Shown here: one piece after another, positions 21,276 through 31,569 of the stretch
How positions within the stretch are numbered: the stretch's first letter is position 1
Layout: each line of letters opens with the position of its first letter
NCBI GenBank assembly: GCA_004764695.1
Contig: SMSO01000014.1
Location: 7,058,029-7,122,028 of the forward strand
From: Schizochytrium sp. TIO01
Taxonomy: Eukaryota > Sar > Bigyra > Thraustochytrida > Thraustochytriidae
Direction of reading: 5' to 3'
Length of the DNA stretch: 64,000 nucleotides
Translations under genes and position numbers: made by a program
Notes under the pieces: generated by a model
Databases searched by the model: none
Seen by the model: the letters and a program-made list of their open reading frames with translations, nothing else
Told to the model about the DNA's origin: nothing

Positions 21276-22532
21276 TTGAGCCCAGCGGAGGAGGATAAGG
21301 CCACGAGGCGGAGCGCTCGCTTTCTCGCCTGTGGCCTGCCTGCCATTCCATTTGGCCTTTGGAATGGATGGGATAGCTGACTCCAACCCACGCACTGCGA
21401 AGGCAGCGTAACAAGGTCCCAAGAGTTATCTCGAATTGGGCGGCGAATTCATTCGATTGCTTCGGCCTTGAAGGCAGAGGCCCTCAGAAACGGCGGTGGA
21501 GGTTAGCCCATATTGGCCGTAGTAAAGAACGACGCGGCGTTCCGACGCTGCGTTCCCCTGCGCGATTTTTTCCCAGGCCTCATCCGCCCGGGCCAGATTT
21601 TTCCCTCTCTTTTTTCCAGCTGGGAGGGCATGGGAAAAAGATGCGGCGGGGGGTACAAGTGAAGTAAATTTGCTCAACAAGTGAGCTATAGTTCTCTGCA
21701 CAGTAGACTATAACCGCGCAAGTGGAGCTTTCCTCTCAGTGTGCATGAGAGGGCGTGGTAAAATATCGCAAGTGAGTTAAGTGGTCTGCCTCTGGGACCC
21801 CTCGACACAAGTGCTCCCAGAGGGGCTCAGAGGGGAAGTGAGGGGGCCCCCATGAGAGGAGGATCTTCGCATTTCGGGTCCCGCCTGCGGGAGGAGTCCT
21901 AGCAGCGCTAGCTAGCCAGTTGGCTAGGGTGCGGTCCCATAGATACGCTGAGGAAGGCGCCAGGGAAAAACAAGCAAGAGAAAGAAAGGGATCTCCGTCT
22001 ACAAGCATCTCTGTCTCTCTGTGCGCTAATTCTGCTGCCTACGAGCTAAGATAAAAGAGGTGGATAGGGGGTTCGCTAGGGGTGCGCTAGGGCAGGCGGC
22101 GGGAAAAAGAAAAGAATAGAAAAGAAAAGAATAGAAAAGGACCCTCAGAGAAGAAGGGGATAGATAAGTAAGTAAGTAGTAATAAGGGCTTCTTGGCGAG
22201 TTTTTAGTTTTTAGTTTTTTGTTTGTTCTTTCTTTCGTGATGGTTTTTGTTTCCTCTCTTTTCGTTGAAGGATCGAGCGCTTTGAAAGGAGTTTAAGGCG
22301 AAGGAAAAAGGCGAAAAGCGAGGCAGGAGAAATCGCGAGGCCTCGGAAAGGGGCCGCCGGCTGGGGCGACCTGCGAATCCGCGGGGAGGCGAGCTCAGGC
22401 AGGCAGGGGGGCCGCTCGAGAGGGCCCCCAGAGCAGGCGCTGGGCGGCTGGCGAGCGAAAACGGAGCAGGATTTCACGGACTGAGTGAGGAGGTGGAAAG
22501 AAAGAAAGCACCTTGAAGGATTTTTTTCTTTT

Positions 22533-22575
22533 TCTTTTTCTTTCTTTCTTTCTTTCTTTCTTTCATTCTTTCTTC
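22533..22575. repeat. (TTTC)n microsatellite
   Basis: About nine TTTC units in the region 5' of DEK. Confidence 0.8.
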
Positions 22576-22699
22576 TCTTGTTGCTCTCTTTGTTTGTTTC
22601 CTTTCTTCAACGTGTGAAGGGAAAGAAAGAAAGGCCGATTTAATTAGGGACAAGCAGGCGAAGATTTGAATTCTGTTTGAATTTGGAGACGGAGGTACT

Positions 22700-22930
22700 G
22701 TGTGTTTGTTTGTCTGACTGATTGTTTGTTTGACTGATTGATTGTCTGATTGTCTGATTGTCTGACTGACTGATCGTCTGAGCGATTGCTTGTTCGATTG
22801 TTCGATTGTTTGCTTGTCTGATTGTCTGATTGTCTGATTGTTTGATTGTTTGTTTAAAGTCGTTTGATTGTTTGTTTAAAGTCGTTTGTTTGTTTGTTTA
22901 AAGTCGTTTGTTTGTTCGATTATTGTTTGT
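22700..22930. repeat. TGATTGTTTG/TGTCTGAT repeat block
   Basis: About 230 bases of imperfect GATT, GTTT and GTCT units, including GTTTAAAGTCGTTTG repeated three times. It lies directly upstream of DEK and may be transcribed in its leader. Confidence 0.75.
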
Positions 22931-23140
22931 TGAGCGTGAGAAGGTTTTTCCTGCCTCATATTAAGGTGGCAAGGGCCTAGCGGAGTCCTAGGCGCGGCGG
23001 TAGGCAGCGGTAGACGGGGCTAAGCGCTCCGTTGAGGCGGATACGGCGCAGCAGAACCGCAACTGCAAAGGCGCTTGAGCAAAGAGCAAGAGCAGCGCAG
23101 AGAGAGAGAGAGAGAGCGCGAGGTGAGGCAGACAAAGAAG

Positions 23141-24565
23141 ATGGCAGACGCAGACAAGAACGACAAGAAGGCGGAGGAGGCAGGCGCCGCCGCCGCCTCG
23201 GCCAAGGGCGACGATGGCACGGAGACCAAGGTGTCCGTGGAGGTGAAGGAAGGCGAAGCGAAGGAAGACAAGAAGGAGGAAGAGAAGGAGACCAAGGAGG
23301 ACGCCATGGAGGTAGACGAGGGCAAGGCCAACGGCAAGAAGGAGACCAAGAAGGCCGCACCCAAGAAGGCCGCCGCCGAGAAGAAGGAGAAGAAGGAGAA
23401 GAAGGAGCCCGCAGAGGGCGAGAGGCGCAGTGGACGCTCCCGCAAGCAGGTGGAGCACTTCGCCCCGCCTGAGCCCTCCACCAAGGAGGAGGACGAATTC
23501 GTCGTGCCCAAGGGCAAGGGCATGGCCATCTCCGACATGGAGAAGATCAGCCACTTCCTTAACAAATTCCCCGTCAGCTCTGAGGAGATCCAGGCCCTTC
23601 ACAAGGCCTTCTACGGACGCAAGGGCAAGCGCGATGCCAAGAAGAACGTTCTTGCCTTCAGCGGACTCGTCTACCCTGACGGCAAGGCCGAGGCTGGCCG
23701 CGACAAGGTCTTCAACACTATCGGCGTATGGAAGATCGACTTTCTCCGCGAGATGATGGACAACTTTGGCGTCGACCGTGGCCAGAAGACCAAGAAGGAG
23801 GAGCTCCTCGACACATTCATTGACTGGCTTGAGAAGCCCACCTACGACCCGGAGATGGCTGTACCCGGAAAGGCCAAGAAGGCCCCCAAGAAGAAGGCTG
23901 CTCCTAAGAAGAAGAAGGCTGCACCCAAGAAGAAGGCCGCCGCAGGAACCAAGCGTAAGAAGTCCGAGGCCACCGAGGGCGACAAGGAGGGAGCCGAGAA
24001 GAAGGACGGCGAGGAGAAGCCCAAGAAGAAGGCTAAGAAGGAGACCACCGAGGGCGACAAGCCCAAGAAGGCTGCCGCCAAGAAGCCCGCTGCTGAGAAG
24101 AAGGAGAAGGCACCCAAGAAGGAGGGCGAGGAGAAGCCCAAGAAGGCTGCCGCCAAGAAGCCCGCCGCCGAGAAGAAGGAGAAGGCACCCAAGAAGGAGG
24201 GCGAGGAGAAGCCCAAGAAGGCTGCCGCCAAGAAGCCCGCCGCTGACAAGAAGGAGAAGTCCCCCAAGAAGCCCGCTGCCGAAAAGAAGGAGGCTGCCGC
24301 CAAGAAGCCTGCTGCCGAGAAGAAGGAGAAGGCACCCAAGAAGCCCGCTGCCGAGAAGAAGGAGGGCGCCGCAGAGAAGAAGTCTAAGAAGAAGCCATCG
24401 GACGAGCTCGTTAAGAAGATCAAGGACCGGCTTAAGTCCATCTTTGAGGAGGGCGACAGGGAGAAGCTCACCGTGGCCGCTGTGAAGAAAACAATTAAGA
24501 AGGACATCCCTGAGTCCGCTGATCACACCGCTCTCATTGGCGAGCTCATGAAGGAGCTCCTCTAA
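23141..24565 (+). CDS. DEK: DEK-like chromatin protein with long Lys/Ala/Pro repeat region
   Basis: The ATG at 23141 gives 474 residues; a TTG-started frame from 23075 would add 22. DEK is a nuclear chromatin protein that binds DNA, preferring cruciform or supercoiled forms, and histones. Residues about 1-95 are acidic and Lys-rich. Residues about 96-235 match the DEK core: RRSGRSRKQVEHFAPPEP, LHKAFYGRKGKRDAKK, NVLAFSGLVYP, then a SAP-like helical unit (LREMMDNFGVDRGQKTKKEE, DTFIDWLEKP). Residues about 240-415 are a histone-H1-like tail made of near-identical units such as KKAAAKKPAAEKKEKAPKKE. The last about 55 residues are the DEK_C domain (KIKDRLKSIFEEGDREKLT, VKKTIKKDIP). Codons are nearly all AAG, GAG and GCC, suggesting strong expression. 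The repeat tail is longer than in animal DEK. Confidence 0.92.
   Translation: MADADKNDKKAEEAGAAAASAKGDDGTETKVSVEVKEGEAKEDKKEEEKETKEDAMEVDEGKANGKKETKKAAPKKAAAEKKEKKEKKEPAEGERRSGRSRKQVEHFAPPEPSTKEEDEFVVPKGKGMAISDMEKISHFLNKFPVSSEEIQALHKAFYGRKGKRDAKKNVLAFSGLVYPDGKAEAGRDKVFNTIGVWKIDFLREMMDNFGVDRGQKTKKEELLDTFIDWLEKPTYDPEMAVPGKAKKAPKKKAAPKKKKAAPKKKAAAGTKRKKSEATEGDKEGAEKKDGEEKPKKKAKKETTEGDKPKKAAAKKPAAEKKEKAPKKEGEEKPKKAAAKKPAAEKKEKAPKKEGEEKPKKAAAKKPAADKKEKSPKKPAAEKKEAAAKKPAAEKKEKAPKKPAAEKKEGAAEKKSKKKPSDELVKKIKDRLKSIFEEGDREKLTVAAVKKTIKKDIPESADHTALIGELMKELL
23865..24370 (+). repeat. Coding tandem repeats in the DEK tail
   Basis: Repeated units of roughly 60-75 bases. Those at about 24055-24245 are almost identical, encoding PKKAAAKKPAAEKKEKAPKK. 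This is likely to vary in copy number between strains. Confidence 0.8.
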
Positions 24566-25948
24566 ATGATGTGTTCTTCACATACTCACTCATTTAACCC
24601 TACTACATCTCATCAATACAACTACCTACCTACCTACCTGCTACTAACCTTCCTTCACTCACTCTCAAGATATTCCATATCGCATACATATATCTCCCCA
24701 CTCGCTCTCATAATGGCATTGCATGTTCTCCAACCCAAGCCAACCTAAATTTACTCGAAAATGGAGCTAGTTCGCTGTGCATAGACCTCTCTCTTTGTTG
24801 CCCTCGAGCTGGTTGTCTGGTTTTCTAACGCGTAACAAATTCATGATCAATTTTTGCAATTTTTAAGTCTCAAGAACAGAAATCAATTCATGCGGCTATG
24901 TAAAATGAGAGCACATCCAACCCAGTACTACAGTAGTACTATATCTACTTTTGGACAACAACAGACAGCACCGTGTCCCTCCTCAGGACATTTCTCCTCT
25001 CTGGCAAGTCTGACTTCCTTTTCTTTTCTTTTTTTTAATTGAAAATTTTAAAACCTCTTGCATTATTATTTGATGTTTGAAGTTTTTAGGAAAGCTGAAT
25101 TGGACCTCTAGATAAGGCAGTATCTCGTATAAATATTTTAGAGTAGCTCGACTCTTTCGCAAGATATTTAAAATATCAGTAGAAAATTGTAATGAAAGGT
25201 AGAGCTCTGGCTATTCTATGATGCGCCGCACGCTTTTACATAAACCATCCCGTAATTTTAGAAGTAGATCATGGCTGTTCATCATGAGCAATCCACTCTT
25301 CACCCAAACCGACAGTTGATGTTTATAAAATAAATTAGAAATACTGCTTCCCGTGTCTTTCCCTCTCTTTTCAAATCAGCTTACAAAGTAGAAAACATTA
25401 GTTCTGCATGTAATGGATGATGAAATGTTGCTTCTCCAAACTCTTCGAAATTTAATAAGGTCTTGTAGGTTAACCAAGTCAAGATTATGCTTTCTGTGAT
25501 TCTGGAAAAACACTCGAACAGAGCCATGACCTAGGCTATTTCGCCAGTCATGACCTCATTTTTACTTCATCATCCTTGCGTTGACTCTTATAAGCGTATG
25601 AAGTGACGCTAGAAAATTAAGTTTCGAATAGTGTCACTAATTTGTCAAGTACTTTCGTAACGTGCAAAGACGCCTTTCGGCATGGAGAGACTAAAGAATT
25701 GCTACAAACATAAACAAAAAAAATGGACAAAGAAAGATTTCGAAAATAATAAAATAATTAGATCAAGAGATACGGCACCCCATATCAAATTCGATTGGAG
25801 CTTAGGCACAAGACCCAAGGGCCCAGGGCTGCGTTGGAGCGGTGGGTACTTGCGGCTCGCTAACACTAAGGCTTAAGAAGGCAACGGAGCGACCAAGTAC
25901 AGAGCCATTTCCCTGTATTCTTGTCGCCATCCATCTTTTCCTTCAATT

Positions 25949-25996
<48 letters not shown>

Positions 25997-26153
25997 CAGT
26001 CAAGCTGGGCTCTGGTTGTGAAGCAGACTACAACGCGGATAAGCTAGGAGTTGGACCTAAACTTTTTCTCTTCATCCACTAAGAAAGACAGAGGTAGCGA
26101 AAGCATAGTATCATAAATTAGAGAGTAAGGTACCTATCCCCTTGACAAGAAAA
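24566..26153. other. Intergenic, no gene seen
   Basis: This is the DEK 3' UTR, then AT-rich sequence. Only microsatellites and short unsupported frames are present. Confidence 0.5.
25948..25995. repeat. (AAC)n trinucleotide repeat
   Basis: About 16 perfect AAC units, about 160 bases upstream of the R-SNARE start. Confidence 0.9.
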
Positions 26154-27034
26154 ATGCTTCATAACAACGAATCAGAAAAGTAAGTTGTCTTGTGTTTGGC
26201 TTAATGCAGGTGAAAAGAGATTGATTACAGCATTGAGAACAAGCACGACTCCTTCTCATATACGAACATTCCCGTCTAACAAAGATACCCACTCCCACTT
26301 CATACATATGATTGATTCTTTATTTGTTGCACATTTATAGTAAGAGCTCTGGCAGCGTGCAGGGCAAAATTAAGTTTGTCGCTGTGGCACGCGCAGAAGA
26401 TGGAAAGCTAGTTGCCACCTATCTTCCGGATAAAGCAGATTCAGATGTCGAAAAGTATCATCATGCAGTCCATGAAGTGCTTAGTGCACCTGATTTTCAG
26501 ATGAAGGTTAAACCTGGTTCGCGTTACCGCTTAGTAGGCGATATCAATGCCTTTAATTTTTCCACAGATGCTCAAGAGCGAGTTTACATTGTTATCACTG
26601 CTTCTAACTACCCAGAGCGAATGGTATTCCCTCTCATCCAAGAAATTATCCCTGCGTTCAAACAAGCGCACGGGGAGGAAGCCCTCACGTGCGAGGAGGG
26701 AGCACTTTCGAAAAAGGTGGAGCCCTTGTTTGCAAAACTCGTCAAGACCTATGATGACCCAAGTTCTGATAAGATCGCTACCCTGCAAGGTAAAGTTGGC
26801 GATGTGACGGCTACCATGCAGGACAACATTGGTAGCATGCTACACAGTATGTCCCGTGCAGAGCAACTCGAGGCAGACACCGCTCGTCTGCAGGACGAAG
26901 CACTTCTTTTTGACAAAAAAAGCAGTGAACTCAAACGTAGGGAAATGTGGCGCAAATGGAAATTGAACATCATCATTGGAGCTGTGCTCTTAGTCATTCT
27001 TGTCATCATTATTGTAGCTCTCGCTACCCGCTAG
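26154..27034 (+). CDS. Longin R-SNARE (VAMP7-like), two exons
   Basis: Exons are 26154-26179 and 26341-27034. The 161-base intron has a GTAAGT donor and a TTTATAG acceptor. Exon 1 encodes MLHNNESE and its two extra bases complete the first codon of exon 2, giving 239 residues. A start inside the intron (TTG 26312) is an artefact. Residues about 15-125 are a longin domain (KIKFVAVARAEDGKLVATYL, YRLVGDINAFNFSTDAQERV). The SNARE helix starts at VTATMQDNIGSML and is followed by RREMWRKWK and a C-terminal anchor (NIIIGAVLLVILVIIIVAL), so it is tail-anchored in an endosomal or secretory membrane. Aligned without gaps to VAMP2 and VAMP7, heptad layers +2 to +8 fit, but the zero-layer arginine is replaced by Ser (LHSMSRAEQL). 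Family call is strong; which vesicle step it serves is not known. Confidence 0.88.
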
Positions 27035-27460
27035 CTTCAGTATAGCACCACACTCACGATTTACGAAGGATTCAAGTTTTGCGCCTCGCTCACTCCCTCT
27101 TTTTCTCTCTGCGTCCCTTTTAATGTTGACTCTTTTCATATATATACAACAACTGCAACTTACATCGCATCATCTTTATTATTGAAAAAATCTACGTCCT
27201 TTGTACTTTTTTTTTTCTCTCAACGACTAATTCAACAGAATCGTGATTCTCATCGTTCTTCTGTTTTCTAATACAACTTTTTCATCCTCTTTTTTTTTTT
27301 TACTTATCCAGATTTACTATTCAAAGTTGCTCTTAATAGTGCTCCGTCTTTACCAAAGCAGTGAATCTTCTTTGCTTTGGTTTCTCGATTGAAGGAAACA
27401 GACAACAAAAATGGAATATAATTCAAGTAATATATAGTTTTGAAATGCTAGAACAAATTT
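27035..27460. other. Intergenic, convergent 3' ends
   Basis: T-rich sequence between the R-SNARE stop and the stop of the minus-strand gene. No feature seen. Confidence 0.45.
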
Positions 27461-29023
27461 TCACATCCAACGCCCCGTAGTATTACGACGCTGGCCACCT
27501 TGAAAAGAGTTCGCAAGAGGGTCATCCCACGCTGCCCTTGTCTTGAAACCGAGTGCAGGATCGAGAAGCGTTGACTGGTATCTAGCGCGTACCATATTTT
27601 GTGCCTTCTCACGACGTCTACGATTATAATCACGTTCCATGCGTTCTGTAAAGTCCTCGCCAAGCACACCGAGGTCATACACGCCCGAAGTAGCAAGAGA
27701 GTGCTCTTTTGTCTCAAATTTCGGACGGAATGTGCAGCCTGCGTCTCGAAGAGCTTCTTGCTCAGCAATCACTCGCTTCGCGTCACGTTTGTACATATCT
27801 GTCTCCATACGATGCATGAACTCCCCGCTTACTTCACTCCAGTTCAAAGACCTCGTCTTCACTCTGCGGGTTGTTGCAAATGTCGGATCATACACGATTT
27901 TCTCTTCTGGCCGAAACGAAGGAGCTGTTTTGGTCTCCAGGTCAGCACGTTTTTCCTCACTCTCGCGCATCTTTGATTCCATGCGGTCTAGAAAGTTTTC
28001 ACTAACGTCTTGCCAAACTGTCTTGTATCTGTAAGCCACTTTGCAGTCGCGACATTTATTTTTCCTGTTTTTCACCTCATCATATGATTGTGTGGCATGG
28101 CATTGTGGACAAACTTTCTTATCGACACGTTTCTCATATTCAGCCTTACCCCTTTTCGTCTTGAGCGCTTGCTCTTTAACTTCGTGGGCAGTTTCGAATC
28201 GCTGTAGACATGGTCCAGAGTTCCTAACCATAGATCGCGAAGAACGGTTAATTTTGGGCTGGAAGGTGCAGTTTTTTTCATCATCTTCTTTAATAAATCG
28301 TTTTGGGGTCCCAGACTTGTTTGAAGAGCGGGTCGTTTTCGTTGAGGAGAGTCTTTCCCGAGACTCTGCCAGCGAGAATCGACGACTACTGCTACCGTGG
28401 TGTGCTGACCCCCTACTCTGACGACGGGAACGAGGAGAGCTTTGCTTCATTTCCATGGGCTCAGCATAAAGCTTGGCCCAGGCTTTTGTGACTGAGGATT
28501 TCCGATCTCGATGTGACGACGACATTTGTTGATTGTTTTGATCCTCCTCGTTCTCTTCGTCTTGCTCACCATCCCCACTAGAGATATCAGCACTTACTTG
28601 CTGCAAGACGCTGTTTGCTTTTGTCGTCTCGTTTGATAAAGCCTCATCCTTTTCAGGTGTTTGCCTTTGCAAGACATCTTGCGCTGCAGATTTTAATATA
28701 TCAGACGTGCTGGATTTTCCCATTGCCGCCGCTTCAGGGGTTTCAGCATCTTCATCCTGCTGCTGCTGGATAGCTCGTGTTGCTTCTGCCAGGACGCGCT
28801 GAGTTTGTAGTTGCCGGGGCGTCTGAGCCTTGTCGTTTCCAGAATGTGGGGATTGCACTTCATTGTGAGTCTCGCTCTGCTGCTGGCTTTCGCAGTCCTG
28901 TGTCTCCTGCTCATGCTCTTGTTCCTGTTGCTCATGGTGTTGCTTTTGCAGCTCCCTCTCCTCCCGAGCGACCTGTGCTAGTGCAGACGGCGCAGCATCC
29001 CTTGCAGTTGCTTCCTGCGACAT
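27461..29023 (-). CDS. Zinc-ribbon protein with three F-x-x-RME repeats
   Basis: ATG at 29023 (MSQEATARD) gives 520 residues; the frame opens further from TTG 29122, which is less likely. Residues 1-170 are Gln/Glu-rich and probably coiled coil or disordered; 170-245 are Ser/Arg-rich. A four-Cys zinc ribbon occupies about 305-327 (CPQC then CRDC). It is followed by three copies of a unit (about 336, 395, 450): WQDVSENFLDRMESKM, WSEVSGEFMHRMETDM, and LGVLGEDFTERMERDY. Short CTFxPK motifs (CTFQPKI, CTFRPKF) precede or follow them, a motif that recurs in protist cytoskeletal or flagellar proteins. I do not recognise a named family. A structural role is a guess. The repeat pattern and zinc ligands make a real gene very likely. 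Confidence 0.8.
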   Translation of the reverse strand: MSQEATARDAAPSALAQVAREERELQKQHHEQQEQEHEQETQDCESQQQSETHNEVQSPHSGNDKAQTPRQLQTQRVLAEATRAIQQQQDEDAETPEAAAMGKSSTSDILKSAAQDVLQRQTPEKDEALSNETTKANSVLQQVSADISSGDGEQDEENEEDQNNQQMSSSHRDRKSSVTKAWAKLYAEPMEMKQSSPRSRRQSRGSAHHGSSSRRFSLAESRERLSSTKTTRSSNKSGTPKRFIKEDDEKNCTFQPKINRSSRSMVRNSGPCLQRFETAHEVKEQALKTKRGKAEYEKRVDKKVCPQCHATQSYDEVKNRKNKCRDCKVAYRYKTVWQDVSENFLDRMESKMRESEEKRADLETKTAPSFRPEEKIVYDPTFATTRRVKTRSLNWSEVSGEFMHRMETDMYKRDAKRVIAEQEALRDAGCTFRPKFETKEHSLATSGVYDLGVLGEDFTERMERDYNRRRREKAQNMVRARYQSTLLDPALGFKTRAAWDDPLANSFQGGQRRNTTGRWM

Positions 29024-29992
29024 GCTTACGTAGTGTTCGTTGCGATGCTCAGAAGTAGTATTGAATGATGAACAAATTGGGCTTTGCTTGCAATTTGCTC
29101 CTCTAACGTCTGCAAAATCCAACGTCTACGAAGATCTCGTCTTATCCTTTTGGCCACGAGCAAATGGACCTCCATAGCCTGTGACCCCTCATAGCGTAGA
29201 GGCCTTTATTTTACTCACAGTTGACTTTTGCGGTGTGTACCATCTCGTCAACGGCTATCCGGGTTGTGGAGTCTATATGTTGCTGTCATTTATTATTATT
29301 CTTGTTTTATTTTATTTGTCCTTTTCAGATTTAAGTGAACACGGTTACCTAATATCATTCGTAGTACCGAGGTATCTTCTTTCTTTTCAAAACGTTTTAT
29401 TTTAGTTTATGTTTTATTTTATAATTAAATTAATTATAGTAATTTTAAAAAAAATTTAAAAAATCTAATTTGAAGAAACAGCGCTACCGTGAGGCACTGG
29501 AGCATTTTGCACAAGCAGTTTAGATCAGAGAGGAAGTCCAGCGTAAAATTAATTCGATGTTTGGAGAAGTTAGCAGGCACGGAATAAGATAAAGATATCA
29601 TTTCTACGTTTAAACGTAGGTCCACTATATTGTAAAGTGAAAGAAAGATTGTCGTACTGGCAGTGGCGAGTTTCCTGTGCACAAAAGCGAATGAGAATAC
29701 GCTTGAGACCTTTGTTCTGATGCGATGTAGGTACCATCAGTGCTGCCCAATGAAAACACTAATTATGTAAGCATGTTTGACGTAGTTTTCCAGTTGACCT
29801 CCCTACTCGAAATTAGAAATATCATAGTTTGTTTGGGCGAACATTTCAGTGCTTGTAGTGCATTCAGAGGCTAAAACCAGCTCGAGAATCTCCTGGAGCC
29901 AGAACTTGTATGGCATTTCTGACGGTATGAACAAAATTAAGTATATACTTAGGGGTCTACAAAAGAATATGCGAACCTTGAGTGTTGCTAGT
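29024..29992. other. Intergenic, AT-rich
   Basis: A minus-strand upstream ATG at about 29175 opens a short frame ending before the main start and may be a uORF. Otherwise nothing is supported. Confidence 0.4.
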
Positions 29993-30499
29993 TTAAAGTT
30001 TGGCGAACATGACGTGCGCGTCAACGAGTCCAAGCTTTTGGTGCTGAAAGACCTCAGGAAGAGTGGTAAGCACCTTAAAACCTAGGTCTTTCCAAAGCTT
30101 GACGGCGGCCTTGTTAGAGGCAACAACAAAATTAAATTGAATGGCGTAGTACCCAAGACGTTTAGCCTCAGGAATGGAGTGCTCACCCATTTTGCGGCCG
30201 ATACCGAGGTTATACTTTGTAGGATCTACCATAAAAGACCCATTGGCAATGTGCGAACCTAGGCCCATTTGGTTGTCTTTGAGGATGTAAGTGCCGACGA
30301 TCTCACCGTCCACTTCAGCTACATAGGTATGGAACTTCTTCCCATACCAGTTAGCGAGTGCATCCTCACGGCTCATGTCGGGGGGGAAAACATAGGTGTC
30401 ACCCGTCTTGATGACCTCGTGGAAGATCTCCCAGATTCTGTCAACGTCTGCATCGCATGCCTTGCGAATCGTCACCACTGGCTTATCCCCGGTCGCCAT
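29993..30499 (-). CDS. GNAT-family N-acetyltransferase
   Basis: 168 residues from ATG at 30499 (MATGDKPVVTIRKACDADVD); a TTG-start frame adds 10. GNAT enzymes move acetyl from acetyl-CoA to amines. Beta strand 1 and helix 1 read VVTIRKACDADVDRIWEIFH; the central strands include HTYVAEVDGEIVGTYIL. Motif A is NLGIGRKMGEHSIPEAKRLG, with the acetyl-CoA pyrophosphate loop (GIGRKMG), and motif B includes NKAAVKLWKDLGFKVL. Size and order fit a complete single-domain enzyme, close to the group annotated as phosphinothricin- or amino-acid-type acetyltransferases. The substrate cannot be told. Confidence 0.9.
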   Translation of the reverse strand: MATGDKPVVTIRKACDADVDRIWEIFHEVIKTGDTYVFPPDMSREDALANWYGKKFHTYVAEVDGEIVGTYILKDNQMGLGSHIANGSFMVDPTKYNLGIGRKMGEHSIPEAKRLGYYAIQFNFVVASNKAAVKLWKDLGFKVLTTLPEVFQHQKLGLVDAHVMFAKL

Positions 30500-31569
30500 C
30501 GCTCCAAAAAGTTCAATAGCAGATCTCAAGGACCCAAGGACCAGCCGTCCACTCCTTCAATCTACCACCACGTGCCAGCAAGCCGTCCGGAGACAGTAGT
30601 AGTAGTAGCACCACCACCACCACCAGTAGAAAATCCTCCACTTGTGAGTTATGACTTTGCCTGGCCCTTTGCCTGGCCCTTTGCCAGCACCAACAAACCG
30701 ACAGAGTTAGCTTTTGTGCAGTTGCTGTTGTTATCAATGTAGTGCAAAGCATTTGCGTAGTGTAGTGCTCTCCCAGGGACCCTGTACTCTTGCCTAGTCC
30801 ACTCTTAGCGTCCACAAAAGCGACTTTTCGTAGGTCTATTATACCTACAGTAAACTCTTTGTTTGGAGATCACCCAAAAAGAAAAGGAAATCAAAACGAT
30901 GTGACCTCAATTCTTCCTTCATCTTCATCTCTTGCTCGATATATTGAATGAACTCCAACTGCAACCACGTTGAGAGCAGCAAAATCCCAGTGGCTTATGC
31001 GTGAGGCCAGATCAATTCTCGAAGGGGTGGAGCTTTTGAGAGGTTTTTCTACGCCACCGTGGAGATGGAACGTCTCTGCAAACAAAGCCCTCAGTGCGCC
31101 CTTGAGTCAGCACGTGTGCGAGAATGCACAATATGAATAAATGCAATTGCACAATGCTCGGAAGAGAGTTCATGATCTGCGAACAGTTCGAAGCTATGTG
31201 TAGTGAATGCTGAGACGACTGCGAATCCGTGGGGAATGCCATGATACGAAATGCAATTGTCAATGAAGTCGGTTGAGCCGCACAAGATGGAAAGCTTGAA
31301 CACATAGTAGAGCTGCTTGGTTAAGCCAGCCTCGCGTATGAAGATGAAGTCTGCCAAGCCCTAACACCCATCAAAGTGGGTGTCAACATTATGCTTGGCT
31401 TCGTTGAAAATGGTCGTTCGTGAGCTGGGATTGTGCTGCGAGTACACTGGAGTGGGCAAAGAGTTAGATTGAGAGAGGTGAAAGATGTTTAAAAGATCGC
31501 AATTCATCATTCAATGCAGATTTGGGTTGCACTATCGCAGACACAGAACTCGAGAATCCAGCTGACGCT
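30500..31569. other. Intergenic, divergent promoter region
   Basis: It contains short AGT and ACC triplet runs (30595-30628) and a tandem CCTGGCCCTTTG (about 30659-30685). No gene is supported. Confidence 0.45.

Larger units (their letters stand above)
19861..23140. other. Gene-poor region with microsatellites, 5' of DEK
   Basis: About 3.3 kb with no convincing gene. It contains CTAG, CAGT, CTAT, TTTC and TGATTGTTTG arrays. The sequence ctagctagccagttgg occurs twice (20126-20141 and 21908-21923), suggesting dispersed repeat debris. The last few hundred bases are probably the DEK promoter and 5' UTR. Confidence 0.5.

Noticed and set aside
10499-22930. Microsatellite arrays considered as CRISPR-like
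   Set aside because: Units are 2-12 bases without unique spacers of constant length.
22988-24526. 512-codon Leu-rich minus-strand frame opposite DEK
   Set aside because: It is the antisense of Lys/Ala/Glu codons (AAG, GCC, GAG), so it yields poly-Leu/Gly; the DEK domains are clear on the plus strand.
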